This document shows, piece by piece, positions 34,201-41,739 of a stretch of DNA of 64,000 nucleotides (position 1 is its first letter; each line of letters opens with the position of its first letter). The position numbers and the translations under genes were made by a program. Origin of the DNA: CAZHGD01 sp964531735 (GTDB lineage Bacteria; Armatimonadota; UBA10988). Location of the stretch: NCBI GenBank assembly GCA_964531735.1, contig CAZHGD010000002.1, positions 1 through 64,000 of the forward strand. Direction: 5' to 3'. The notes beneath the pieces were generated by a model. The model searched no databases. It had not been told where the DNA came from and worked only from the letters and a program-made list of their open reading frames with translations.

Positions 34201-34935
34201 AAGCTGCCACCCGAGGCCATCGAGGCGGCCGCCGCCGGCGCGGTCAAGCCGTGGACGGAGCCGGCGCTGGCACCGGCCGACGGCTTGGTGCTGCGCTACG
34301 ACTTCGACAACGGCGTGCCGTTCGCCTTCGACCGCTCGGGTCAGTTGAACCACGGGCGCGTCGAGGCGGCCCAGCGCGTACCCGGCCGGCAGGGGCAGGC
34401 GCTGGCGTTCGGCGAGCAGACGCGCGTGCATCTGCCGGCCGGCGCGAAGCTGCTGGGCGTCCAGCCCGACCAGGGCACGGTGGCGGTCTGGGTGCGGCCG
34501 GACTTCGCGCCGACGGACCTGCCCGACGGCCTGTGGGACGGCTATCGCGTGATCGCCTACCTGATGCAGACCGACGGCAACGGTCTGCCGGACGGCTACG
34601 ATGAGATCGGCCTGTTCTGCCACGGCCGGCAACTGGTGGCCAAGTGCGCCGGTGCCAACGATGGTCCCTTCGCGGTGATCGCCTCGCCGTTGCAGAAGGG
34701 CGTGTGGACGCATCTGGCGCTGCGCTGGACACCGGAGCGGCGCACGCTGTTGGTAGATGGCAAGCCGGTGGCGGACCGCGCCGGGCGGTACGTGCCGCCG
34801 AAGCTGGACGACTTTGCCGGGGCGCTGGGCTGGCATCCCGCGAGTCGGCGCTGGCCCTGGCAAGGCGCGCTGAACGGACTCCAGATCTGGCGCCGCGGCT
34901 TGAGCGACGCCGAAGTGGCCGAATTGGCGCGGTGA
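31210..34935 (+). CDS. Large secreted DUF4091 glycoside-hydrolase-like protein with CBM9-like and LamG modules
   Basis: A 1241-residue exported protein. The signal peptide is MRCLPFALLLLAAGVTVAQ. Residues ~25-215 are a CBM9-like sugar-binding sandwich (PLDGRLAGPFWRRA, SEVWAEDCLEVFVQPPGQ, WQVEWRLPWAALG). A long linker/helical part follows, then an N-terminal sandwich ending in ARPSLVTAFGVNASW. A TIM-barrel-like region has TYLMDEPEPKDYPEVN near residue 750 and DIWCPEAHTY. The DUF4091 signature is DIDGMLYWSVTYWSGNPW to RWECLRDGLEDYEVL (~850-925). Residues ~1025-1240 form a LamG/concanavalin-like domain (LRYDFDNGVPFAFDRSGQLN). It probably degrades or binds a complex polysaccharide; the catalytic residues are not certain. 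No terminator is obvious before the C11 genes 70 bases on. Confidence 0.83.
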   Translation: MRCLPFALLLLAAGVTVAQPRPLPLVAVPLATDEPPLDGRLAGPFWRRAADLGRLPYLDRPGVPAAWTRVRVARTAAGLCLATECFEPLMERVKPTHRERDSEVWAEDCLEVFVQPPGQPYRHFVVNPLGVQFDELGRDARWNADWQVAARSEADRWQVEWRLPWAALGGAPKAGDTWRLNVCRSRRPEPELSAWSATEGGFHQPERFGEIRFGDDPWPVLVEWQQTARKQVRVRLEWCRPEVAEQVQLRLNGEPTDGRFTVAAEGESRLQLTAVYQGRAILRVPWSLFVEPLEGLLDQARRRVAAVPDQPGCRAERTALSRRLERLGKLVQTAPPELTSEVQAGLREVDLQASHLLAAGAAEQSGAAPGSVAYGVESPLTKRLRHQPFAGQPGGLLRLDAARREMDAGQVMLFAFSQPLPQVRATVGEARSAAGAVLPASAFRVRRVGYVETQQPTYVVPHVGLWPDPLLSGAPFDVAPHSFETLWVDVRVPAGQAAGVYRGQLELVSAAAQPTKVPIEVRVRNFTIPARPSLVTAFGVNASWRVPQDHDAYIRNALEHRVTPYGVGSPKLLQAPAQDWTRARALEADITSDRPGVLALSVRAADGHAVAFPAQPLVAGNNRLKFDLAPARTRVERWSLSAVGPLKATGTVRLVGEDQQTVLADKVERVVEVAHDGWLGAWPTWTESGWDRPDVAARIDWSAFDAAVERYLPLGLSSHIASLPQPHAAWAREYQRHLSEKGWLDLAYTYLMDEPEPKDYPEVNRLQGAVKRAAPGLRNMMTARAFPPELKYVDIWCPEAHTYQSETARQEQARKRSVWWYVAFSCRHPVPNIWIDYPALDCRVWPWMTWKFDIDGMLYWSVTYWSGNPWRNGMMYPGANGDGHLLYPGEDGQPVDSIRWECLRDGLEDYEVLCLLKAAEAELAAQGGSAELRQRIRALVAVDDQVVKSVREWSQDPARLLAARRAMSDALEAAVAALGHEPEVKARPRRRPGNDVSKLPPEAIEAAAAGAVKPWTEPALAPADGLVLRYDFDNGVPFAFDRSGQLNHGRVEAAQRVPGRQGQALAFGEQTRVHLPAGAKLLGVQPDQGTVAVWVRPDFAPTDLPDGLWDGYRVIAYLMQTDGNGLPDGYDEIGLFCHGRQLVAKCAGANDGPFAVIASPLQKGVWTHLALRWTPERRTLLVDGKPVADRAGRYVPPKLDDFAGALGWHPASRRWPWQGALNGLQIWRRGLSDAEVAELAR

Positions 34936-35005
34936 CTGAAGAACGGGCGCCGGCCGAACGTTGGGGGCCGTGGCGCAGACAGATCGCTGGTTGGAGGTAG
35001 AGACG

Positions 35006-36589
35006 ATGGTGTGGCGGCGGCGGCTACAGCCGGTGGTGGCGGCGGTCCTGTTCCTGACGGCCGGGTGCGGCGGCGGCGGTGGTGGCACCATCGCGACCTC
35101 GGTGGACACCAGCTACACCTTCCCGGGCGCCCAGCCCGGAATCTCGACGCGCAATGCGGGTCGCGGCACCATCGCGGGCACGCTGACCGACACCACCCTC
35201 AAGGCCGCCAGCGGTATCACGGTGACGCTCTACCGCCTGACCCGGTCGCGGCAGACCACCACCGGTTACATCAGCACGGTCAGCAACGCCAACGGGCACT
35301 ACGTGTTCGGCAACCTGGAGCCGGGCAGCTACCGCGTGCAGGTGCTGCTGGTCACCGCCGACGTCACCGTGGCGGGCGACGCCGACACCACGCAGGACTT
35401 CGCCAACGTCGGGCCGGGCAGCAACAGCAAGTACAAGTGGACGATGATGATCTACCTGGACGCGGACAACGATCTCGAAGAGTACGGGGTCTTGAACGTC
35501 AACCAGATGGAGCTGCTGCCGAACAGCGACGACGTGGCGATCGTGGTGCAGATGGACCGCATCCGCGGCTACGACAGCAGTAACAACGACTGGACCGGGG
35601 CGCGCCGGTTCCGGGTGCGGCACGACACCGACACCGCCACCATGACCTCGGCCAAGAGCCCGGCCGAGGGCGGCACGGCTACCGTGCTGGGAGCGGTCAA
35701 CTCGGGCACGGTGAGCAGCGTCAGGCAGTTCATCTCCTGGGCGCAGACGGCCTATCCGGCCGACCATTACCTGCTGGACGTGTGGAACCACGGCGCCGGC
35801 TGGCGGCGGCGCGCGGCCGCCACCGATCTGCTCGGCTTCGGGCGCGGGGTGCTCTACGACGACACCTCGAACAGCTACCTGACCACGCCGCAGACTGCGC
35901 AGGCGTTTGCCGGGCCGTCGCCGATCGACATCATCATGTTCGACTCGTCGCTGATGCAGATGGCCGAGGTGGCCTATGAACTGCGCAGCAACGCCAGCTA
36001 CATCGTCGGCAGCGAGGAGTCGCCGCCGGGAGACGGCTACCCTTACGATCACATCTTCGACCTGCCCATCGCCACGCCGAGCACCAGCGCCGAGGCCCTG
36101 GCCATCCATGTGGTCAACAACACGATCGCGCAGATGGGCACGCGCTACGCGCTGACGCAGTCGGCGCTGCGCGCCAACCAACTCGACGCCCTGGGACAGG
36201 CCATCTCCGCCTATGCCGACCTGCTGTCCAACAACCTGACCGACTATCGCACCAAGATCCTCTCGGCACGCGAGGCCGCGCAGCGCTATGGCTCGCCCTA
36301 CAACAGCTACGAGGGCTATCGCGACCTGATGGACTTCGCCGGCCTGGTGGCCACGAAGACCGGCAACACCAGCCTGGCCACCGGCCGCGACACGTTGCAG
36401 GCGGCCCTTTCGGCGGCGCTGGCCGCCGAGAGCCACAGTGGCACCGCGGTGGCCAACTCGCACGGCCTGTCGATCTTCATTCCGACCAACTCCGACTGGG
36501 TCTCGCTCCGTAGCAGCTACCTGGAGACCGCCTTCGGCCAGAACGTGCGCTGGGCCAAGTTCCTCGACAAGCTGTACGGTGTGAACTGA
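35006..36589 (+). CDS. C11 (clostripain-like) lipoprotein lacking the catalytic cysteine
   Basis: A 527-residue lipoprotein with lipobox FLTAGC (Cys21) followed by a Gly run. Residues ~50-130 are a carboxypeptidase-regulatory/Cna-B-like sandwich (GTIAGTLTDTTLKAASGITV, GHYVFGNLEPGSYRVQVLLV). A C11 caspase-like fold begins at YKWTMMIYLDADNDLEEY. The catalytic His262 is present (LLDVWNHGAGW). At the cysteine position the sequence is IIMFDSSLMQM, with Ser315 where the paralogue downstream has Cys320 (FDACAMQM). It is therefore probably catalytically dead, or a serine variant. GGAGG eight bases before the ATG fixes the start. It is the first of a tandem paralogue pair, so a regulatory or binding role next to the active copy is plausible. 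Confidence 0.85.
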   Translation: MVWRRRLQPVVAAVLFLTAGCGGGGGGTIATSVDTSYTFPGAQPGISTRNAGRGTIAGTLTDTTLKAASGITVTLYRLTRSRQTTTGYISTVSNANGHYVFGNLEPGSYRVQVLLVTADVTVAGDADTTQDFANVGPGSNSKYKWTMMIYLDADNDLEEYGVLNVNQMELLPNSDDVAIVVQMDRIRGYDSSNNDWTGARRFRVRHDTDTATMTSAKSPAEGGTATVLGAVNSGTVSSVRQFISWAQTAYPADHYLLDVWNHGAGWRRRAAATDLLGFGRGVLYDDTSNSYLTTPQTAQAFAGPSPIDIIMFDSSLMQMAEVAYELRSNASYIVGSEESPPGDGYPYDHIFDLPIATPSTSAEALAIHVVNNTIAQMGTRYALTQSALRANQLDALGQAISAYADLLSNNLTDYRTKILSAREAAQRYGSPYNSYEGYRDLMDFAGLVATKTGNTSLATGRDTLQAALSAALAAESHSGTAVANSHGLSIFIPTNSDWVSLRSSYLETAFGQNVRWAKFLDKLYGVN

Positions 36590-36712
36590 GCCGGCTTCCT
36601 CGCCGACTGGTGTAGCCAAACCGCGCGCAACGAACGTCTGTTGAAGAACCTCCGGTGGCCCGGCGTTGCAGGCCACCAGCGAGGCGCAATCAGGACGGCT
36701 GGAGGTCGACGG

Positions 36713-38311
36713 ATGAAGCGATACGTGTTGGTGGCCACGGTGGCGATGCTGGGGCTGTCGGTTCTGCTCAACGGGTGCGGTGGTGGCGGCGGCGGTGGGT
36801 CGACGACCGTCGATACCAGCTATGCCTTCACCGGCGCCCAGCCCGGCGTGTCGTATCGGGCCGCGGGCTACGGCCTGCTGCGCGGCAGCTTGCTCACCAG
36901 TTCGGGCACCGGCGCCGGCGGCGTGACGGTGACGCTCTACCGCCTGGTCCAGAGCCGCCAGAGCGGCGGGTCCATCACCACCACCAGCAGCAGTTCGGGC
37001 AGCTATGTCTTCGGCAACCTGACGCCGGGCGCGTACCGCGCCGTGGTCGGCTCGCAGACCGCCGACGTTACCGTCACCGCCGACGCGGACACGACGCAGA
37101 GCTTCAGCAATGTGGCCACCGGTTCGACTAACCGGTTCAAGTGGACACTGATGGTGTTCATCGACGCCAACCAGGACCCGCGGTATGCGGACTCCAACCT
37201 CGAGCCCTATGCCGTGGAGAACGTCAACCAACTGGAGTCGCTGCCAGACAGCAGTCAGGTGGCCATTGTGGTCCTGATGTCGCGCCTGGCGGCCAGCGAC
37301 ACGACCAGCGGCAACTGGACCGGCGCCCGCCGGTTCCGCGTGACGCACGACAGCGACCCGCACTTCATGTCGTCGGCGCGGACGGCCAGCGAGGGTGGCT
37401 CGGCCGAGGCCCTGGGTACCGTCGACATGGGCAGCGCGGCCAATGTGAAGAGCTTCATCACCTGGGCCCAGGCCAACTATCCCGCCGACCACTACGCCGT
37501 CGACCTGTGGGACCACGGCTCGGGCGTCCTGCGCTCGCGGGCGGCCGGCGCCACCGGGCTCACCCGCGGCATCCTGTTCGATGACGCGACCGGCAGCTAC
37601 GTGACCACGGCCCAGCTCAGCGACGCGCTGGTGGGCACCGCCAAGATCGACTTGGTCATGTTCGACGCCTGCGCCATGCAGATGCTGGAGATCGCCTACC
37701 AGATCCGCAACAACTGCGATGTCGTGGTCGGCAGTGAGGACCTGACGCCGGGCGACGGCTATCCCTACGACCAGATCTTCGACCTGCCGATCAGCAATCC
37801 CAGCGTCGGCACCGAGGAGCTGGCCAGCCACATCGTCAGTGGGTTCAACACCTTCTACACCGCCCAGCGCACCGATTCGTGCCAGTCGGCGTTGCGCACC
37901 AGCCAGGTGGCCAACCTCGCCCAGGTGGTCAGTACCTACGGGACGACGCTGCAGAACAGCCTCAACGTGCACCGGACCGCGATCGGCAACGCACGGGCGG
38001 CCAGCCAGCAGTACGGGGGCAGCTCGTCGCAGTACGAGGGCTACCGTGACCTGGTCGACTTTGCGACGCGCGTGGCGGCGACCACCAGTGACTCCGCGCT
38101 GATCGCCGGGCGCGACGCGGTGAAGACGGCCTTCAGCGCCGCGCTGATCGCCAACGGCCGGTACGGCACCAGCGAGAGCGGCTCCAACGGCCTGGGCATC
38201 TGGCTGCCGAGCGCCAACACCTGGCGCAACTGGCGGGCGGTGTATGCCACCAACGCCTTCGCGCAGAGCACCGCCTGGTCGACCTGGCTCTCGGCACTGC
38301 ACACCCAGTAG
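36713..38311 (+). CDS. C11 (clostripain-like) cysteine peptidase lipoprotein
   Basis: A 532-residue paralogue of the gene before it with the same layout: lipobox LLNGC (Cys22), a Gly run, a Cna-B-like domain (GVTVTLYRLVQSRQSGGS, SGSYVFGNLTPGAYRAVVG) and a C11 domain from FKWTLMVFIDANQDP. The catalytic dyad is His268 (DLWDHGSGV) and Cys320 (LVMFDACAMQM). Clostripain-type enzymes cleave after Arg; the S1 residue cannot be judged here. GGAGG seven bases upstream supports the start. The intergenic 123 bases after the first copy hold a 7-bp hairpin (36654-36677). Its stop lies one base from the stop of the converging TPR gene. Confidence 0.9.
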   Translation: MKRYVLVATVAMLGLSVLLNGCGGGGGGGSTTVDTSYAFTGAQPGVSYRAAGYGLLRGSLLTSSGTGAGGVTVTLYRLVQSRQSGGSITTTSSSSGSYVFGNLTPGAYRAVVGSQTADVTVTADADTTQSFSNVATGSTNRFKWTLMVFIDANQDPRYADSNLEPYAVENVNQLESLPDSSQVAIVVLMSRLAASDTTSGNWTGARRFRVTHDSDPHFMSSARTASEGGSAEALGTVDMGSAANVKSFITWAQANYPADHYAVDLWDHGSGVLRSRAAGATGLTRGILFDDATGSYVTTAQLSDALVGTAKIDLVMFDACAMQMLEIAYQIRNNCDVVVGSEDLTPGDGYPYDQIFDLPISNPSVGTEELASHIVSGFNTFYTAQRTDSCQSALRTSQVANLAQVVSTYGTTLQNSLNVHRTAIGNARAASQQYGGSSSQYEGYRDLVDFATRVAATTSDSALIAGRDAVKTAFSAALIANGRYGTSESGSNGLGIWLPSANTWRNWRAVYATNAFAQSTAWSTWLSALHTQ

Positions 38312-38312
38312 T

Positions 38313-39095
38313 TCAGTCGTCGGTCTCCAGGGCGCGCTTGGTGGCGGCGAGCAGCGTGCTGTAGGCCAGCAGGTGGCCGCCGCTGGGATCGGCTTCGAGG
38401 CAGCGCCGCCAGGCGGCCGCGGCGCCGGGCCAGTCGGCGCGGCGCGCGCGGACCGACCCGAGCAGTGCCCAGGTGGCGGCATCACCGCCGTCGCGCTCGG
38501 CCGCCGCGGCCAGGTGGTGCTCGGCCAGTCCGAGACCATCGGGCCGCGTGCTCAGCAGCCGGCCCAGGTCACGGCGGTACAGCGCCTGCTCGGGATCGAG
38601 ATCGGCGGCCGCGCGCAGGTCCGCCAGCGCATTGGCGCGCTGGCCCAGCGCCATCCAGACGCAGCCGGCACAGTGGCGGAGGGCGGCACTGGCCTGGCCG
38701 GTGGCCAGGCGTGGGGCCAGGACGGCCAGCGCCTCGTGACAGCGGCCCAAGCCGAACCAGGTCCAGGCCAGGGCCAACCGGTCGGCGTCGTTGCTGGGAT
38801 CGGCCAGCAGCGCGTCGGCCGCCTCGGCCACTTGCTCACGCGCCCAGGCCAGGTACTCGCGCAACGGCAGCCGGCGGAAGTGGCGGCAGGCCGGGCAAGC
38901 GTCGAAGACACGGTAGGTCCGAAGCGGGTAGACCGGCAGCGGGCCGAGCCGGAACCATTCGCGTGCGGTGAACGCCTGCAGTTCGCCGCGATAGCCGCAC
39001 GCGACGCACTCGCCAGGCAGGCCGACCACCTCGCGCCGGCCGTAGTGGCCGAGCCAGCGGCACTGGAGTTGCGTCGGGTGGCTGTGGCCGGTCAA
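38313..39095 (-). CDS. Zinc-ribbon plus TPR protein
   Basis: A 260-residue cytosolic protein. The N-terminal ~65 residues have two Cys pairs, ECVACGY and ACPACRHF, about 35 residues apart, fitting a zinc ribbon. The remainder is tetratricopeptide-like helical pairs (DRLALAWTWFGLGRCHEALA, ALRHCAGCVWMALGQRANAL, ATWALLGSVRARRADWPGAA). I chose a TTG start at 39095 that overlaps the M14 gene stop (TTGA), with GGGAG seven bases upstream; no ATG or GTG gives a sensible N-terminus. It is the last gene of an operon of three overlapping genes. Probably a protein-interaction scaffold; function unknown. Confidence 0.72.
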   Translation of the reverse strand: MTGHSHPTQLQCRWLGHYGRREVVGLPGECVACGYRGELQAFTAREWFRLGPLPVYPLRTYRVFDACPACRHFRRLPLREYLAWAREQVAEAADALLADPSNDADRLALAWTWFGLGRCHEALAVLAPRLATGQASAALRHCAGCVWMALGQRANALADLRAAADLDPEQALYRRDLGRLLSTRPDGLGLAEHHLAAAAERDGGDAATWALLGSVRARRADWPGAAAAWRRCLEADPSGGHLLAYSTLLAATKRALETDD

Positions 39096-40345
39096 GCCAG
39101 TTCTCCCGCCAGCGTGAGGACCAGTTGCGTCTGGGCTGCCACCTGCCCGGCCAGCGGCAGCGCGCGCGGTGCGAGCTCGCCCTCGAGGCGCGCCACGCGC
39201 GCCGTCAGGCGCTCGGCCCACGCCGCCCGGGCGGTCGCGTCGAGACCCGGTGTGCGGGCCGCGATGGCCGCGTTGGTGGCGAGGGCCCGCAGTTCGGCCA
39301 GGTCGGCGGCCACCGCGTCGCGGCGGGCCGCCTTGGTCGGCCCCCACTGGCTGGCCAGGGCGGCCAACGAGCGGGCCGAGTCGCCGCGGTGGGCGAACTC
39401 CGCGCCGGCCTCGGCCGATCCCCGGTCGACCAGTTCGGACAGCTCCGGCAGCGTCGCCAGCAGCCGCTGACTCAGGGCGGTGTCGAGGGCGGCCCGTGGC
39501 GTCGGGAGCGGCGTCATGTCCGCGAGTGCAGCCACCGCGAAGATGGGCAGCTCCGACACCAGCGCCACCGGCGTCTGGTGCCGCGCCGCCACCACCTGCA
39601 TCGAGTTGAGTGCCAGTTGGTGCGCGTCGGGCGCGCCGCCGGCGGCGAAGTAGGACTGCATCTCGGCCAGCGTCGGGGCCGTGCAGAAGCCGGCCCGCAA
39701 GCGGTGGAAGCCCTTGCGACCGCCGCGGTCCTCATCGTGCAGTGGCAGTCCGAGCTGCGTCAGGGCGGCCGCCAGCCGATCGAGCAACGGCCGCACGGCA
39801 TCGCGATCGAGGGCTTGCACGAGGCACCAGGCGCCGCCGGCGAAGGCCATGCTGTGCAGACTGACGTAGCCATCGACACGTGGCAGGGCATCGAGATAGC
39901 GGTGCGAGGCGGCGCACTCGGCATGGCGGGCCTGGGCCGGTGACTCGCCGTAGCCGAACTCGCGGTCCTGTTCGGGTGGGTCGCGGTAGACCTGTGCGAA
40001 CCAGGTGCTCAGCATGGTCGGCTCGGCGTGCAACCAGCCCCGGTTCCGCGCCAGGCCATACGGGTTGGCCGTGACCAGGAAGTGGACGGTGACCGCCCGT
40101 GCCAGCGGCGCCAGGTCGGCGACGTCGACGAGGGCGGCGGCCAGCCTGGCCGCCGTGACGCAGCCGGCCGGTTCGTCGGCGTGGGCGTTGGCCTGCACGA
40201 CGAGGTGACGCGGCCCGTGACCGACGGTGACGACGCGGAGCCAGCGGCCGAGCGGCTGGTCTGCCAGCGTGGTCACGCGGTACCGGGCATCGGCGGCGAA
40301 CCGGTCCAGGAGGGCGGCGACATCCTCGGGCAGCAGGTACCTCAC
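39092..40345 (-). CDS. M14-like zinc carboxypeptidase / deacylase-type protein
   Basis: A 417-residue protein with an M14-type metal site. QANAHADEPAG has the HxxE pair (His55, Glu58), DGYVSLHSMAFAG has the third ligand His, and VALVSELPIF gives the candidate catalytic Glu. PYGLARNRGW resembles the Asn-Arg substrate-binding segment. The N-terminal domain is catalytic and the last ~130 residues are helical. It has no signal peptide, unlike digestive carboxypeptidases, so it may be a cytosolic amidase or deacylase. The GTG start overlaps the ceramidase-like stop by four bases. Confidence 0.75.
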   Translation of the reverse strand: MRYLLPEDVAALLDRFAADARYRVTTLADQPLGRWLRVVTVGHGPRHLVVQANAHADEPAGCVTAARLAAALVDVADLAPLARAVTVHFLVTANPYGLARNRGWLHAEPTMLSTWFAQVYRDPPEQDREFGYGESPAQARHAECAASHRYLDALPRVDGYVSLHSMAFAGGAWCLVQALDRDAVRPLLDRLAAALTQLGLPLHDEDRGGRKGFHRLRAGFCTAPTLAEMQSYFAAGGAPDAHQLALNSMQVVAARHQTPVALVSELPIFAVAALADMTPLPTPRAALDTALSQRLLATLPELSELVDRGSAEAGAEFAHRGDSARSLAALASQWGPTKAARRDAVAADLAELRALATNAAIAARTPGLDATARAAWAERLTARVARLEGELAPRALPLAGQVAAQTQLVLTLAGELA

Positions 40346-41526
40346 GGCGCCGCGTCCGCCCCCGCGAGGTCCGCCACGCGGATGGCTTGGTCGACCCAGG
40401 TGAGCACGCCGGCGGGCTGCAGCATCGTGGCGCTGGGCTCGTAGCCCCCTTCCTCGTAGATGTGGGGCAGTGGCAGGTAACCGAGGTAGTCGTTGGCATA
40501 GCCGACGACGAGCGGCACGGCGGCCCGACTGCGCTGCTGCACCATCCAGGCGGTCTCAATCAGACACTCGCCCGGCGCCGAGATCAGCGTCGCCGGGCCG
40601 AGTCGCAGGGCCTGGGCTTCGGAGACGACGTCGCCGTCCTCAGCAAGTCGGCGCTCGTAGGCGACATCGAGGTAGGGGTGGGGACGATGGGCGACCGGGA
40701 ACTCGTGCCGAGCGGCGGCGAGCGCGTCTTCCGTCCGACCGCTATCGCGGCTCAGCAGTTCGACGACGGCACCGCCGGCTTGCCGGCCGACCCGGAGCAT
40801 GTCCTGGTACGAGCGCCCGCAGCCGACCTGGGGATTGGCGTCGCCGCAGGCGCCGTTGAGGAACAGGCAGACGCCGCCGCACTCGCGCTCGACGAAGCGG
40901 CACAGCTCACCGGGCCAGTCGCCGCTGACCACGCGGCTGGCGCCGCCGAGCACCACCGGGTGCGTGGCGTGGTGCGCCACCGTCGCCAGCAACTCGTCGC
41001 CGGAGCCGAGCACCCGCATCACGCGGAGTGTCTGGTCCACCGGGCCGCTGGCGTTGGGCGCCATGCCGATGCCACCTTCGGCCCGTGGCGCGCGACGGTT
41101 GCGGGCCAGGGCCACCTGGCCGTGGAGGTACTCGACGCGGGCGGGCTGCAGGTTGTTGGCCGCGAGGTAGACCGCACTCGCCAAGTGCTTGAGCAAGACG
41201 TGCAGCCAGGCCGGATCGACCGGCGCGAAGTGGAACCAGTCCATGGTGTCCGGCCCGGAATGTGTGTGTGTGGCGGCCACCATCAACCGGTCGCCGGGCA
41301 GCCCGCACAGTTCCTCGACCATCGGCCGCAGGAGCTTCAGGTGCCGCCGCTCGACCCACAGCAGCTCGCAGGCGAGCAGCGCGGCCATCTGGCCCTCATG
41401 CTCCCAGACCAGGGCGCGAGCGTGCAGGTCGTCGGCGACCGCATTCGCGGGACGTTCGCAGCCGAACCCAGCAAGCTGGACGGGTAGTGGTGGGGTGATG
41501 GTGACCTTAGCGCAGCCGACCTGCAT
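40342..41526 (-). CDS. Neutral/alkaline ceramidase-like amidohydrolase
   Basis: A 394-residue protein resembling the N-terminal catalytic domain of neutral non-lysosomal ceramidase. Landmarks are VGCAKVTITPPLPVQLAGF, the metal-binding ATHTHSGPDT (two His), ATVAHHATHPVVLGG (His), LFLNGACGDANP (the catalytic Ser position of true ceramidases is not evident) and the Glu-containing SAPGECLIETA. It lacks a signal peptide and the C-terminal Ig-like domain of secreted ceramidases, so it may act on another amide in the cytosol. It is the first of three genes with four-base overlaps. It diverges from the Tat aldo/keto reductase gene across 213 bases. Confidence 0.8.
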   Translation of the reverse strand: MQVGCAKVTITPPLPVQLAGFGCERPANAVADDLHARALVWEHEGQMAALLACELLWVERRHLKLLRPMVEELCGLPGDRLMVAATHTHSGPDTMDWFHFAPVDPAWLHVLLKHLASAVYLAANNLQPARVEYLHGQVALARNRRAPRAEGGIGMAPNASGPVDQTLRVMRVLGSGDELLATVAHHATHPVVLGGASRVVSGDWPGELCRFVERECGGVCLFLNGACGDANPQVGCGRSYQDMLRVGRQAGGAVVELLSRDSGRTEDALAAARHEFPVAHRPHPYLDVAYERRLAEDGDVVSEAQALRLGPATLISAPGECLIETAWMVQQRSRAAVPLVVGYANDYLGYLPLPHIYEEGGYEPSATMLQPAGVLTWVDQAIRVADLAGADAAP

Positions 41527-41739
41527 GACGAACCGCCTTTCTCGCCGCCGGCACCGCTCCGTGGTGCGGCGCGGCCGGCGAACCTCGGCCACCGCGGCGG
41601 CGTCGAAGGACTCGTGGCTGCGCCGCGGGTGTCGGGTTCTGCCGCCGAGTCGGTTCGGCGTGGCAGGCATGATCCTTGCAAGTTGTGGGTATACCGACGG
41701 CTGTTGGCTGTCCACGGGTGTTGGAGCCTGGAGATCCTG

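Noticed and set aside
41670..41700. TTGCAA and TATACC read as a promoter for the Tat aldo/keto reductase gene
   Set aside because: The spacing between the two boxes is about eight bases, far from the 16-18 needed.
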